64,000 bases of DNA from Armillaria gallica (GCA_037576215.1 JBANDB010000003.1:1426001-1490000), one strand, 5' to 3'; positions 32,638 through 44,970 are shown, numbered from the stretch's first letter. Notes: a model not told the origin generated them from the letters alone. Numbers and translations are program-made.

Positions 32638-33055
32638 CTGTATGCCTTAGGCTCAGCCTAAGACTATGTTTTCCTTAGTCTAGGCTAGGCTGATACTTCA
32701 AAACCTATCCTTGTATGGAGCATATGAGTGGTGATCTTACCCTAGCCTAGCCAAGGCATAAACACCTACCTGCAAACTCACACTTAGCCTAGCCTAGCCA
32801 AACATATGTTGAGAAACAGACACACCATAGTTAACCCTAGCCTAGCCTACATTATCTGATAAGCCTTACATTATCTACTAATAACAGAATGAGCCTAGCC
32901 TAGTCTATGCCAACCCACAAGTCTCAGCTCGTCTAGTAATAAAAAACCAAAAACCAAGTCATAGCCTAGCCTAGCCCAACAAAGTCATGCAAATGCCTAG
33001 TAGGAAAGAGTGAGCCTTCAAATAACATACAGTCGAACTAGAAAGAATGTACCAA
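32638..33055. repeat. AT-rich spacer with clustered CCTAG/TAGCC repeats
   Basis: Five clusters of (C)CTAGCCTAGCC near 32735, 32778, 32840, 32893 and 32962, plus one inverse copy (CTAGGCTAGGC) near 32677, spaced 40-70 bp in AT-rich DNA. No coding signal. It lies upstream of the KDZ exon acceptor at 32638 and may be a long intron or an insertion. Confidence 0.6.
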
Positions 33056-33845
33056 TCACTTATTTACCCTTATACTTTCCATCAGCCAACTTGTAGTTCT
33101 TATGATTTTCACCTTTGCCCGACCGAGCGCTATGCCAAGGTTTGGGCTCACTGTTGTCTGTAGTATCCTTCGGGGCATGACCTCACCGCTTGGGGGTGGG
33201 GGCGGAGCAACCTCCCCAGCAACCTCCTTTGCTAGGCGCTTTTTCCCTTGTCCACCTTGACCCCTGCGCTCGCTGCCATTGTCCTCCGTCTCCTCCCATT
33301 CCGCCGTCTCCTCAGCCTCTCTTGCCACCATCTCCTCTCGTTTCTTTGCTGCAGCAGCATTGGCTAATGCTGCTTGGACCTTGGCACTTTCATCTTTGTC
33401 ATCATCCTCGTCACCCTCTTCATTGTTCTTGTCCTCTTCATCTTCATTATGATCGACAGTCGCTTTGCTCTGTTTTGCAGTACTAGCTTGATTCGCTTTC
33501 ACTGTGGCTGCATGTTTATTCTTCTGTGACATTGAACCAGATGTTTTTGAAGAGTGGTCACGTCGTTTATCCGAGTCTGATTGGGAATGAGCAGCAGCAG
33601 TCTTCTGGCCTTCACTTGGGATCATGCTCTGATCTCCTGACAACCCAATATATTAGTCCTGGGAGCATGACTGACTCTGAACATGTACCGTCAAATCCAC
33701 AAGCAGCCCATTTGATGGCTGCCTTGAAATACTCCTCTGAATTTAGATCATTGTCAGGAACTGCCACCCATGAATTCGATTTTGAATGTATTTTCACGCT
33801 GTGGCAACAAGTTTCAATATCATCAAGCTTATGATAAGAAGTCAC
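33056..33845 (-). pseudogene. Unassigned low-complexity acidic/basic gene fragment
   Basis: The frame 33845-33612 (MTSYHKLDDIETC..., WVAVPDNDLNSEEYFKAA, KWAACGFDGTC) looks like an exon of real protein. The frame 33643-33056 is low complexity: Lys/Ser/Asp/Glu-rich (NEDEEDKNNEEGDEDDDKDE), an Ala/Lys/Glu helix and a Pro-rich turn. They overlap in different frames and may be consecutive exons. I do not recognise the family. The same strand and the neighbours at 33846-35581 suggest one multi-exon gene. Confidence 0.35.
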
Positions 33846-35581
33846 TCACTTAACACCACAAACCTTGCCATCGGCATCCTCATGCATGCAATGAGCTATC
33901 CAAGTGACTTTCCCCAGTTGACCAGGACCAAATCCAATCATGCACTCTAGCATTGACGTTGTGGCCTGGTCAATCAAGCATTGATTCCTGACCACTAAAT
34001 ATAAGTGCCTCCAAACCAGAACAGTGAACAACTCACTGGTAAATGTCACCGAGACTGGGAAGCTCTGCAGCATGAGCGTTGGCTTCTTTGGCCATAGCTT
34101 GATACTCTTCCACAGTGTCACTGTCAAGGGCTGCCCACATCATCGCCGATATGTCATGATACAGATCAAGGTCATCAGGAATGTTTCACCATCTCAGCTT
34201 TGATCTCCGTTGCTTTCACTTTTTGAAACTGTTCCTTGGCATTGGTTCGATGTACAGGCAGTGTTTGTGTACGTGGATCAAATAGAGTCTTCTCGCTGTA
34301 AGCCTTGTGGTGGTTTGCAAGGTACTTTCACAGTTTCTATTAAAACACGTCAATGAAGCTTGTTACAAAAAATGTTATGGGAAATTTACCCAGAGAACTG
34401 ATGTGGTCTTCAGTTCATTGTCTGGAGACCAGAACCTTTCCAGGAACTCATTGAGAATGTGGTCCTTGACATAGTCAATCCCAGGTCCTCGTACTCTTTT
34501 GCCTCTGGGCGATTGTGCCTGCGCTGCTGTGACAACTTGGGCATAGCCCAAAATCGCATTCTCATTGAGCCAAGTAGTGTGCTCCTTGGTGAGCATAGGA
34601 CAGTCAGGGCGAACAGCACGAGGTGCAGGAGGTACAGGTATTGCTGTCTGGGTTTGGGAGGTCTCTGTCATAGTGGTGGTAGCAGCAAAACTAGTTTGTA
34701 GTGGTGGTGGTGGTGAGGTAAGAACAGGCTGTGTGGTGGCACCACAAGTAAGTTTCTTCTCTGCAAAACTGAAAACAAAGACCCTATGTAGTGTCCACTT
34801 CTTCATCAGAGATCTCGATGATTTCTCACATTGCCGGCATTGAAGCTCTGCCACAGTGAGCAGAATTTGGTGGGGCTTTAGCGTCCACTTCATCGTCAGA
34901 GATCTCAATTGCTACTGGTTGACATGGTGGTCCCACAGGCCTGGCTAGCCATGGTGTAAGAGTTGTTGATGACAGTGCAACTAAGGAGAGCCTGCAATGA
35001 CGATGACATGGTGCCTCAAGTGGCAAGATAGACAGAGCAGAGCTGGGACCAATGAAATGACCATTGTCGACTGTCTGACAGAGGGAGAGGATCATTTGAA
35101 TGGCAGGCATGGCCTTGAGTTCCTCCTCCATGAACCCCGACACAACAGCATGATGAGATTGACAGGAATTACACTGATGTTATCATTAGCCTAGAAATAA
35201 GGGGACAAAGAAATGACATACTCGAATTGTTTGGCTCCCCAATGAGTGAAACTCCAAGTCTTGACTTGAGTACACCTTCATCCCAGCTCCAATGTTTGTG
35301 ACCAGCATCAGGTAGCCTGAGCAATCGGCACATTTGTGAGGAATCTTGCGCGTCAGATAGGAGCTGTACTTCCACTCATTTGCGATGATGAGTTCACCCT
35401 CCAAGACAGAGTTGAGATGACCTTGATCCTGAGCACGTTTTCTTGAGGGAACCAGCTCCCTATAATTGCTGGGAGGGTAGTCTTTGCACAGTTTATAACT
35501 TGGTCTGTTCTTCAGCTTCGTAACTGGTGGGGAATGCGGCATGAGGACTGATTGGGGGAAATTTAGCAAGGAAGAGAGCAA
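33846..35581 (-). pseudogene. Unassigned degenerate multi-exon gene
   Basis: Minus-strand frames 35581-35186, 35143-34826, 34908-34375 and 34127-33846 show protein-like patches (KTSYKLCKD-like YKLCKDYPPSNYRELVPSRK; CADCSGYLM; ILNEFLERFWSPDNEL; SMLECMIGFGPGQLGKVTW) separated by stops and probable introns. A roughly 60-bp segment around GTCCACTTC...TCAGAGATCTC is repeated in tandem (34790-34830 and 34880-34910), duplicating an acidic peptide. No domain was recognised. Confidence 0.35.
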
Positions 35582-36173
35582 AATGGCCTGGATTTATTTA
35601 AATACCTACAGAACAATGACAATGCCAACATGGACAAAGACATCCAATGCCACTCTCACTGACCAATACAAGCCTGTGTTTCCACGGTCCAGTCCCTTCG
35701 TAGCGTGATTTGTCATGTGTGTCACATCAGTGCAAAGTAAGTTCCAGCAGGGCACAGAAGAGTGAGCTACACTGATGCAAGGTCAAATGCAGGAGAATGA
35801 TCCTTTCAGATCAGCTCTGTGTCCTGTTCTTCAAAATTCTAGAAAGAGTAAAAAAATAAGAGTAGATGCACCGACGAAATGTCAAGTGTGAGATGACAAC
35901 CCATTCAGGTCAGCAACTGAGACACAGCAGGGTAAAACACAAATGTGGCCAAGAAGCAAGAAGAAAATTGTGCAGGTCTTTCTGCATCAGGATTGGATCT
36001 GGCAGACCACATGCATGCCTCATGAGCTCAATGCACGACATCATATTTCTTCCAAAAATGTACAATATTCATGAGCAGTACATGCAATATCTTAGTAAAC
36101 ATAGAATCTAAAAATACTAGATACAAGTATACAAGACCACACCCAAATCATGTACCCAAAAAAATGTCAGATA
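35582..36173. other. Spacer without recognisable genes
   Basis: AT-rich sequence with only short open frames. It separates two degenerate minus-strand genes. Nothing else seen. Confidence 0.4.
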
Positions 36174-38068
36174 TTATGTCTCCCATTCTGAGATGTCCTT
36201 ATAGAGTCCTTGTTGCAACATAGACATGCGCTCACACACTTCCGGAATGTATGAAGGATCAGGGTCATGCTCAAGTTGTCGGGGCAGAGTTGGGGCATGA
36301 CCAAAGTATAGGAAAAATGTATCTGCATAATATCTCGCTACTTGTTTCTCAAGTTCCAGATATGCTGCCTCCATGTATCCATTAGGGTTAGAAGCCATTA
36401 GGCAGTTAGGTAAAACTCCTTTCCAACTTTTCATGACCTTGCGAAGTGAAAAAAGATATGGTGCTTGTTCCAGCCAAGACATGTGAATGAGACCATGATT
36501 TGCACTACCCAAGTGAACGCAGACAGGATGAGTTCGTCCGTGAGGAAAGCATCACCCAATATCGGCCTTGCAAGCTTTGTCATTGACATTGACAACAGAG
36601 GCACACTGGTCAAGAGCATGAACTTCGAGATGAAACCCCATCTCTGAGATTTCCCAAAGGATCTCCTTTTTGTCGTTTGCAGTAAGTGTTCCAAACTCTT
36701 TCCCCCGCCAATAGCCCTGCAAATTGTCGACATCAATGCTTCCATCAAATTCGCCACAGCATCCAGCCATGAGGCACTGGACCTTTTCATGAACCAATGC
36801 TGATTTTGTGTTGGTATTGCTGGAATCCCAAAGGTAGGGTAGAGTCAGAAGTGCCCACCACTCCTGATGCAATAGCATTGCAGGAACATACTCTGAAACA
36901 GCTAGTCTTGATAGCATGGCGTCTCGAAGCCTCAACCAGTTTCTGAAAGCTACAGCACACTTGTCGTTATTTTCTACCCTGGTGAATAGATCCGCTCGAG
37001 GGAAGGAGAGACCATTGATTCCAACAATGTTGGCAGATGAATGACAACAATTCTTATCAGTGTCGATCTGGAATAAGGCATCTCGCCATATGGGGACCAT
37101 TAGAGGGAGATCCACATGCCTAGGATCTGTCAAACCAGACACATTGGAGCGGGATTGCGGGACTTTGTTGCATCCACTTCTGCTTCGATTGTGATCTGCA
37201 AAATAATCAGTCGAGGCTTGGTGACCCAGCAACTATGAGGCCTCACATGGGGAAAACCGGATGTCCTCTCGAGTTGACAGTGCTAGTGGTGCATTGGGTC
37301 GCATCAGGATTACCGGACTCGGCAGACAGAACGGGTTTGCCCAGCCCAAATGATCCCTGGTAAAGAGGTTCATCGCTGTATACTTGGCCTTGTTCGCAGC
37401 TCCAGTATACATGGATCACAGTTTAAGTCGGGGCTGATCCAAGACTAGCCAGCTGTCCGGAGTCTCAATGTTGGTAAGAACATCAATGTGATACACTGCC
37501 ACCTCTTCCAGTGGCTGCATCGTCCACACTGGTATCCTAGCATGGAAAAAGTGCTGCAGCATTGTTGCATCCTCCACAAAAGCGCCCATTATCATTGGAT
37601 CATGGACCTTGGGGTCTCTCTCAACTAACCCATCCATCCTCGGCTTGTAAATCTGGATGTAGTCGACTGAGGCATGTAAAAGACGTGTCACTCTTTGAGT
37701 CTCTGCAACCGTGAGGCATACCCACTCAAAGTTCATGGGCAGGGCATCCAAGCGCGCAAGAAAAAGATTGATCATATTGCAATTGAGTCTTATTTGAAGC
37801 CTGAGAGAATCTGGCTTGTTGATGCAGCATGCAGCCTTCATGATGTCGATGCATGCAGCTTTGAGTTTCTCCAAGTATACGCTGGCTAGTTTGCCAATGT
37901 TTGGTATGATGGAGCACTCAGCGCAAGGGCAAAAAATTGAGCTAGTGACAGGAGCAAAGAGTGGGTAGAAAAGGTCGGAAGGGCTGCTGTTCCATGGTGG
38001 AGTGCATATGCATGCAAGATGATATTCGGGACAGTAGAGTTGAGGCCAGGACAGAGGATCATCCTCAC
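36174..38068 (-). pseudogene. Broken copy of an agaricomycete repetitive gene of unknown function
   Basis: Blocks in order on the minus strand: 37874-37416 (MNFEWVCLTVAETQRV, YIQIYKPRMDGL, MGAFVEDATMLQHFFHAR, IPVWTMQP), 37232-36510 (FRNWLRLRDAMLSRL, LHQEWWALL, CGEFDGSID, LSAFTW) and 36440-36174 (AYLELEKQVARYYADTFFLY, FGHAPTLPRQL, stop). I know this architecture from many hypothetical proteins in mushroom genomes that are often multicopy; no function is established. The last two blocks are joined by a probable intron (GTAGTG...CGCAAG). The N-terminal part (towards 38068) is unclear. Confidence 0.5.
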
Positions 38069-38429
38069 TGTACTTGTAGTCGCATCACATGTAAACTTCT
38101 CTGTTCAGCCCCAATGGTGGCTCCCGTAGCATTCCGCAATTCGGCGAGATCACGAAGAAGTTGCTGTTTGGTAGCACAGCACCATGGAAGCCATCGTTGA
38201 ATTGTCATGCTTGAAACGCTCAGTCTTGCTGACGTCCAGGAAGGCTTAACAACCTACGTTTGTTGGGTTCACTCTTGTGAAGTAGAAGCTTCGGATTCTT
38301 GTGTATATTTTCAGGTGTAAGTTCTTCTACCCGGACCATTGTATATATCTGACATGGGAAAGGACAGTGTGAGATGCTCAGAATAAGACAAATATGCTCA
38401 CCTTTGGTTGCAGCCTTAAGTCAAAGTAC
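38069..38429. other. Spacer without recognisable genes
   Basis: No convincing coding signal. It may hold the degraded N-terminus of the preceding minus-strand gene. Confidence 0.35.
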
Positions 38430-41400
38430 ATGGTTATAACCATCCATCACTTTGCCAAATCTGTGGTTATTAACCACCTTTCAATTGGGCACAAACCCAA
38501 GCCATCTCTGCCCTAAATGATGCTCCCAAAGCAGCAGGCAATATTAAATAACCAGATAATCATGGTTATTTCTCTCACAGTGAGCTTTTATTCATCCGAA
38601 GCAATTAATATTGTGCTACAGCATACAAAAAAGGCAGCTACACTACAATAATCCAGCAACACTGCCCTCTTAATGCAAGGATCCTAAAATAATCAAATTC
38701 CCACCCTTCAGCTCAATGTACTGGTGTGCAGACTGGGATTTGAGGACAAAAAAAAGGCCTCAAGGATGCACCGATCCAACCCTGACTGGGCGCAGGTGAC
38801 ATAAGATGGATTCGATGCATTGACAATGGATGACCTTCATTTCCATTACAAAAAGGCGAAGGCAAAATTATTTACACACTCAAAGATTTGAACAAAGGCT
38901 CTCATCAAGCAATGGTACACTTAAGCCACTGCACCAACAGGTCATAGCTACTATGTAAATTATAGTATATATATCTACTTAAATACATGAGAAATATCAA
39001 TAAAAAAAAACCCCTGCCGTCGTACGGCGTGTGGCAGGGCATTGAGGGTGCAGGCGGCCATGAGCATAGTGTCTTCTGCAAGCATAGAGCTGTGGCCATC
39101 TAACCATGTGGTCGTGGAGTGGATGAAAGATGAATTGTGCTGGTGGAAGGCAATAAAAGTGGCAGGTGGGGGTCGACAGCCATTCGTCGGCGATTATGGG
39201 GTCGGATGGGACAATGTGGGTCACTATTGGGTTCGCCGTAGTCAGTAACATGGGTGGCAAGGTCATCAAGAGCATGGAAATCCTGTTGCGGGAGATACTG
39301 GCCAGAAAAGGTGGGCATCGGGATGGTGAGCGGGCATACGGCAACCATGGCATCGGAAAAGGAGCACAACCACAGATTCATAATCCCCCACTCAAAGAAT
39401 GGGAGATGCACGAACATGTGGGTTTGTAGGTGAGTTGGGTGGAGCTGGGCAGTCCAATGTTGGTCGGGGATGCGGTGGGCAGCGGTGAGGGCCGTGGCAG
39501 TTGCAGAGCCTAGGGTTTGGGCATGTTCAATGCGCACCCGAGTCATCCATGCATGCCTCCAAGCATGCCCTCATCATCATCATCGTCATCCGTCAGTGCA
39601 GCCCTCCTGTGCCTCCTCCTCCTCTTGTGAGCCTTGCCCTACACCCTGCCATGGTACAGCAGCAGAGTATAATCAACCCTGCCCCCGGTCATTGTCGCTG
39701 TCGTCGTTGCATGCGTCGTCCTCATTCTGGATGTTCTGCGGGAATTTTGCCTCATACTCTCAGATGGTGGCCGATAGAATATCCACAGGTGTATTCATGG
39801 TTGTAAAGCCATACAAATCGTGTGCTGGATGGTGATTGCCCTCGATGTCAATGTGGGGTAGGCTGGGTCGGTCAGAATGGGGATGGGGTGGTATTTGCAG
39901 CAGTGGGGACACCATCAGGGTGTTGCAGTCGTTGTCATTGATGAAGCTGAGAGTTTCATTTGTCGTATGGGGCTACAGATAGTCCTGCCTCGTTGGAGGG
40001 CTTACGCACGGTCGGTGGGGGAGGAATAGTCGCTCTCCAGGGCTCTTGGGGCCACCGGATGCGAAAAAAGTATCTAAAAGACTAGTAAGTATCATTTTAA
40101 AAAAAGGACATACCTTTTTCTGCCCATTAGAGGGCCGTTAGAGGGCTGTTGAGAGAGCGGAAGGATGTGGCGGCAGTGGGAGATGGTGGTCAAAGGTCAG
40201 AAAAGAAGTAGCACAGCCACTTGATCATTGCTCGGTTGGTTGGACCGCAATGATCGAGCGTGCGGAATGAATGCTCAGGATTCATCCGCTGCTTGAATTA
40301 CTCGCTCCGAGTGCCCATGAGTGTTCGGGATATTCACATGTGAGTATGTATAGTATATATATGTATATATCTAAGGATATAAATGCCATGGGCAATTAAT
40401 AATCACTATTTAATAGTGATTTCCCTGTATTTTTGGGCTATTTCAATAGTATACCCTCTTCACACATCTGTGTATTGTCTCAAGCTGTAGAATAATTGTC
40501 ATACATTCAATGTTATATATGGTACCATAGGAATACATCATCCAATCCACCCCGATTTTCTGTTACATGCATTTATGGAGTGTACGAGTTTTCGAAGTCA
40601 TATGACTTGCTTTCATTAGTAGTTACTGATTCACATTGTATGCTGACTTTAATATGATTTCAATTCAAAATGGCTATTCTGCCATTGATACTCTACTGTA
40701 GGCTACAGTAATCTCACATTATTTTAATCTCACATCCTTTAAAGGTACTAGATACTTTCTTGTGCCTCAGAATACATAGTCGACCCATACTGAAGCCTTT
40801 TGTTTCATGAAATTGGCATTGGTCCGAATTCCTGGGTCACCGGCAAAGTGCAAAAAACATTGAAAATTGCGTTTCTCTCATTAAATTGGAGATCCACAAC
40901 ACCGGATGAGTTTGTAAAGTATCAGTACAACTATAATATAATTATGTTTCTTCTACAGGACCCAATTACATGTAGAAATATAATGAATTTCATGTATACA
41001 CTTTCAAAAATTGCCCAGCTGCCAGATTGGGAATGAGATACTCCCATGGTGTATACATCCTGACCCACCCCGACACATCCAGCTAAAATAAGCAGTGCGC
41101 ATGCGGGGAGAGGGTGTAGGGGCAATCAAATATATTTTTCCTGTGCGTGCAACTTTTTTCGCACCCAAATGATGAGCGGAGGCATGGGAATTACAGTCCC
41201 ACCCATACCCAAGGCCAGACCTAACTATTTGGGCCATGACAGTGTCATGGGAGCATTACATTAGCTCATCCGTGTGCTGGCGAAATTTATTTGCCTGGCT
41301 GATTCAAAAAAGCTAGGAAGGGCTAAATTTATGATTTTATAGTCCAGTTTGCAAGGTTGAGGTATGAATAAAATATGGATGGCAATTCTGCTCATTATGG

Positions 41401-41505
41401 ATGCAAAATAGGGCCCAAACCAAGCCCTGCTAGCAAATTTTCTCCCCTAGTGGGAGCATGGTAAATAACCATGATTTTGCCAAACCACTCCATGGTTATA
41501 ACCAT
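38430..41505. mobile_element. Non-autonomous element with long inverted ends
   Basis: The left end (ATGGTTATAACCATCCATCA, then CTTTGCCAAA, TGTGGTTATT, GGGCACAAACCC) matches, inverted, the right end (GGTTTGGGCC, AATAACCATG, TTTGCCAAACC, ATGGTTATAACCAT). The imperfect inverted repeat is about 80-90 bp. The 3.1-kb interior has no transposase motif. Open frames on both strands at 39042-39806 overlap antisense and look non-coding. A run of nine A's at 39002-39010 and AT-rich blocks near 40350 are present. The target duplication was not resolved, so the superfamily is open. Confidence 0.55.
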
Positions 41506-42309
41506 TATGGTTTGGTCTAATACTACATCTGTGACTGATATGCTGCTGACAGAATGTCAAGCAGTAAGACTGACCTCCTCAGGTCAAGCCAAGAAACAGG
41601 GTAACAAAGATGCGAAACATCACACTCACCGGCTACCTGGCCAATGTGAACTTGATAGACGGAAGATAAGGAAATGCAGCCCAGAGGAAGAGAAATGGCA
41701 AGTGAAAGTACGGGTTAAGAATGACGGGGTTCAATAAGAATACTGTATGGACCAAATTAGAAGGAACATGCTTGAAGCTGGTGTACCGATTTGTAAGTCC
41801 AATTAGACTCAATCTTTCTTCCAGCTGGCACTGCCTCCTCACCTCAACGACCTCATCCATTATCTGCTGACCTGCATGGGTCGCTTGTGTGCACTTGACC
41901 TTGCGTCGGTGTGATCCTGTTGTTCTGCCTCTTTCTGCCTTACCCTGCTTTCCTGTCTCCTCACGCCAGTTTTTTTTTGGAACAACAAGTCACTTCTTCC
42001 TCGCCAGCGACGTGCGACTACACAATGACAGGAAACACGACCAATCCTTGCAAGTTCTCTCCCTCCTTGTTCATATTTGGTGCTCACTTCTCTCACAGCT
42101 CCTCCACAATGCAACAGCCGTTCTTTGGATCTATGGTTGACTTGAATAGGTTGCCGTACAGTGTCTGACCTTGCGTCGGTGCTTGTGACTCCTTCTCAGC
42201 TGTGTAGTTATTCAGTCTTTGCATCTTTCCTGTTGACCTGCACAATTCGTTTTCTGCATTGATGGATTATTGTCTTGGATTGACATGGTCTTGGTACATC
42301 GGGTGGCTC
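41506..42309. other. Spacer with a short direct repeat
   Basis: No gene recognised. TGACCTTGCGTCGGTG occurs twice, near 41897 and 42168. Some upstream exons of the oxygenase fragment that follows could lie here, but none is recognisable. Confidence 0.4.
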
Positions 42310-43027
42310 AATAATCTCTTATCCAGAAAAGACAACAACTATCATTTGACTTTGAAGACTCTTTTCACACAGATGTAGAGCATAAAGTCATGCCAGTAAC
42401 CGAAAGGGTGCGGTTGATACTCCAATACGATGTCTTCGTCCCTCGGGAGAAAGATGATAGCCACAACTTTGACGATTCTTTGAATCTCAACAAGGTTAAG
42501 ATCTCGTCAGCACTACTACAGCAATAACAAAATCTATGACCACAAACTTCAAGCCCCCTCTGGCTCCTCGAACGAAGACTCCATCTTGTCTCTTGTGAAG
42601 GCCATCCAAGAGATCATCGCTAGCAGTACGGAGGAAGTAGGCTTCCCGCTCCGTCACCTTTATCGCCGAGCAAGCATTCACATGGAGTATCTCAAGGGTG
42701 CTAACGCCATCATCTACGCAAAGCTTAGCCAGGTATTTGATGTTTCTCTCATTCCAGTGATCCTAGAAGAGATCTCTATGGACACTGAATGGCAGGACAG
42801 GAAATGGCTGTATACAAGGCTTTGGAAAATGGGGCAGTAGGTGGGCATACAAGGAAAAAGGCAAAAATTTCCACCGAGTTCCACCTGAGCCTCGTTTCGG
42901 ACGTCATGGAAATAAGTAGTGAAGACTACATCGAGTGCACGGGTAATGAGGCGCAGGAGGCTGAGTGCTGCTACTTTGGAGGAGGAATGTTCATTCGCGA
43001 GAAGAGGTTGGAAGCGCAAGTCATTTA
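42310..43027 (+). pseudogene. 2OG-Fe(II) oxygenase, C-terminal half
   Basis: After a probable acceptor, exon 42318-42495 reads FEDSFHTDVEHKVMPVTERV, RLILQYDVF. After a probable intron a second exon (about 42540-42838) reads FPLRHLYRRASIHMEYLKGA, NAIIYAKLSQVFDVSLIPV. The TDVEH...PV...R..L.YD pattern with the following GF..RHLY....LKG.DA..Y..L motif is that of fungal 2OG-Fe(II) oxygenases of the prolyl-4-hydroxylase-like type. The second metal His is in TDVEH. The N-terminal half with the H-x-D ligands is missing. The 3' end (to about 43027) is uncertain. The enzyme's substrate is unknown. Confidence 0.6.
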
Positions 43028-43269
43028 AGTACATTCTGTTTGATTGGAAGACTTGGAATGTATTACTAGCTTTCGTTCCATTGATTCTTCGCAACCTTCA
43101 AATCACAACCTTGTGCGACCTAAGAGCTGTGAGTCGCATGAAAGACGTGCATAGCTGAGACATACCATCTGTACAAGAACACGACACATTCTATCACGTT
43201 TACTGTCATACAGAAATTCAATTCTAAAAGCCTTCACGAATCTACATCCAACAGATACGAAAGCAGAGG

Positions 43270-43962
43270 CTAGCTCGTAAACCCCATTAAGTCACGAGTC
43301 AGCGTCAGATGGACTGATGTATCTGTGATGACTGTGACTTTTGGGTGCATGTTCACTGTCATCTCTTGGCCGTTGTAGCGGAGGAGAAGCGAGCCCTCCT
43401 CCCAAGGTGTATTCAGCGTGACTAGGACTGTAGCATAATGTTCGTTCCCGTGCGTCGAGTCATGGTGCCAGTCAAAGTGCCCACCCTTATCGTACAATGC
43501 AAGTTTATACGGCCAGATATCGACTTGTTTTCCGACGAACAAAGTTGGTTCTAAGACATTCTCCAGCTCTAAAGCAAGACAATGACACACCGCTGCGTCA
43601 TGCGGAGAGTCGGACCATTTAAAATCTTCCCCACAAACCTTGTGCCCATTTCGGTACGTCGGGTCTGTGACTGTCTGGTCACCCTTTCCGAAGGAAGAGG
43701 GCAAGCTTTGGGAATGGATAGTATCGATGTTCGGGGAATCAAGGGTGTTTCGTCCATATCCTCGAAGCCTTGAGTATTCACTCAAGTAGGGTGGGAGGTT
43801 GAACGAAACAAATGGATAAGAAATGACATTGTGCAGAGCTTGAGTAACAGGAGTATCGCGTTTTACATGCAGACCTTGGTGCTGTCTGGTTAGATTTTGG
43901 AGATGTTCTTGGAGACTGAGTAGGGTTACGATAGGGTGCTCGGGTTTTTGAGAAGTCGACAT
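43270..43962 (-). CDS. 2OG-Fe(II) oxygenase, N-terminal part (230 codons, probably truncated)
   Basis: An uninterrupted frame starts at the ATG at 43962. Residues 130-200 carry the metal-binding fold: KLALYDKGGHFDWHHDSTHG (H-x-D ligand candidates), HYATVLVTLNTPWEEGSLLL and RYNGQEM. A possible distal His is in ITDTSVHLTL near the end. Related fungal proteins continue with a TD.EH.V..V..G.R..L region and a further 200 or more residues, so this frame is short and its last 20 residues look off-family. It faces the C-terminal half of a similar protein on the other strand, 240 bp away. Introns or a damaged 3' end are both possible. Confidence 0.55.
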   Translation of the reverse strand: MSTSQKPEHPIVTLLSLQEHLQNLTRQHQGLHVKRDTPVTQALHNVISYPFVSFNLPPYLSEYSRLRGYGRNTLDSPNIDTIHSQSLPSSFGKGDQTVTDPTYRNGHKVCGEDFKWSDSPHDAAVCHCLALELENVLEPTLFVGKQVDIWPYKLALYDKGGHFDWHHDSTHGNEHYATVLVTLNTPWEEGSLLLRYNGQEMTVNMHPKVTVITDTSVHLTLTRDLMGFTS

Positions 43963-44804
43963 TCAGACGTGAGATTTAGAAAGGTAAATGCAAGAAGTAA
44001 GACCTGGACTTTCAGTTTATATCATGTCGAAAGGGGTGCACTTAGTAGAAGTTCACTTTCCAACTGCGATGGACATTCGCGAATCATTAACCATATCTGA
44101 GGAAGAAATTACCGCACATGCCTTTATTCCATGCCATTTTATAGTTACTTGACGGACAGCCGACTAGTATTCAAATCCGGGCAAAGACAAGTTCTCTTCA
44201 TAGAGAGAAGGAAGATAATATAGATAATGGTGGGCGAACAGCGAGCTTTAGTCTTGTCATTAATATATGGAAGGTTCTCGTATCAGCCCTGAGTGCCATG
44301 CTCTTGTACCAGTCACAGAAATAGAAAAGAACAAGCCAGCAGTGATAACCTTAACACACTCGTCGAGCCGCGGCAAAAAATGGATCCTTGATGGATACAC
44401 CCTTCCGAGTTTTGCCCTAAAAGGAAATCTAAGAAAAATTGAAGAAGAGGCGAGCAAAAAAGACCAAGTGTGATGAAAACAGATGCTGGGTGCGAGGTTA
44501 GTGAACGCATGGTCAGCACTTTTCTTGGCAGCAACCGAGGGGATGTAGTGTACAGCGACACCCACAAAATCTGCAGAGATTCTGTTCAAGATGGCGGCTG
44601 TGAATAGGCTCCTTGTCCAGGATAATCCGGATAAAGGGGAAGAATCGGGGGCCGGCACGCAGCTGCCGCTACTGGATATCATTTTGGTATAGAGATTGAT
44701 AATTGTGCTGGATGGAAACTGAGGCGACGTGGACATGAGAGTCAAGAAGAAAGCTGTGATCACTGATCAGCAGCGGATTACATGATATCAGATGCCGTTC
44801 AATG
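43963..44804. other. Spacer without recognisable genes
   Basis: Contains the upstream region of the minus-strand oxygenase frame. Short antisense open frames (44260-44763) show no domain. Confidence 0.4.
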
Positions 44805-44970
44805 CCGACACTGATCATCGGGCCGAAAGCCCAGGGCTTGGGCTTTCCCGAGTCGACACCCGAGCCTTGAGCCCGCCAAAGCCCAGCATGAGGGTCGGGC
44901 TTTCCAGGGTCGGGTTGGGCTGGGTTAGGCCGGGTCGCAGGCTTTGAGCCTGACCTGAACATCACTACTC
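44805..44970. repeat. GC-rich palindromic repeat, MITE-like
   Basis: Dense GGGCTT/AAGCCC and GGGTCGG motifs form a self-complementary block. The ends (ACTGATCATCGGGCC and, inverted, AGTGATGTTCAGGTC) are imperfect inverses. GC content is far above the surroundings. No target duplication was found. Confidence 0.4.

Noticed and set aside
32638..33055. CRISPR-like array
   Set aside because: The genome is eukaryotic, and the units are short, irregular and without conserved spacing.
39042..39806. Open frames on both strands in the 38430-41505 element
   Set aside because: Mutually antisense, low similarity to any known fold, and explained by GC-rich sequence without stops.
43270..43962. A TET/JBP-type DNA demethylase linked to the KDZ element
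   Set aside because: TET/JBP genes do accompany KDZ elements in mushrooms, but the motifs here fit the prolyl-4-hydroxylase-like group better, and the gene lies 10 kb from the KDZ exons.
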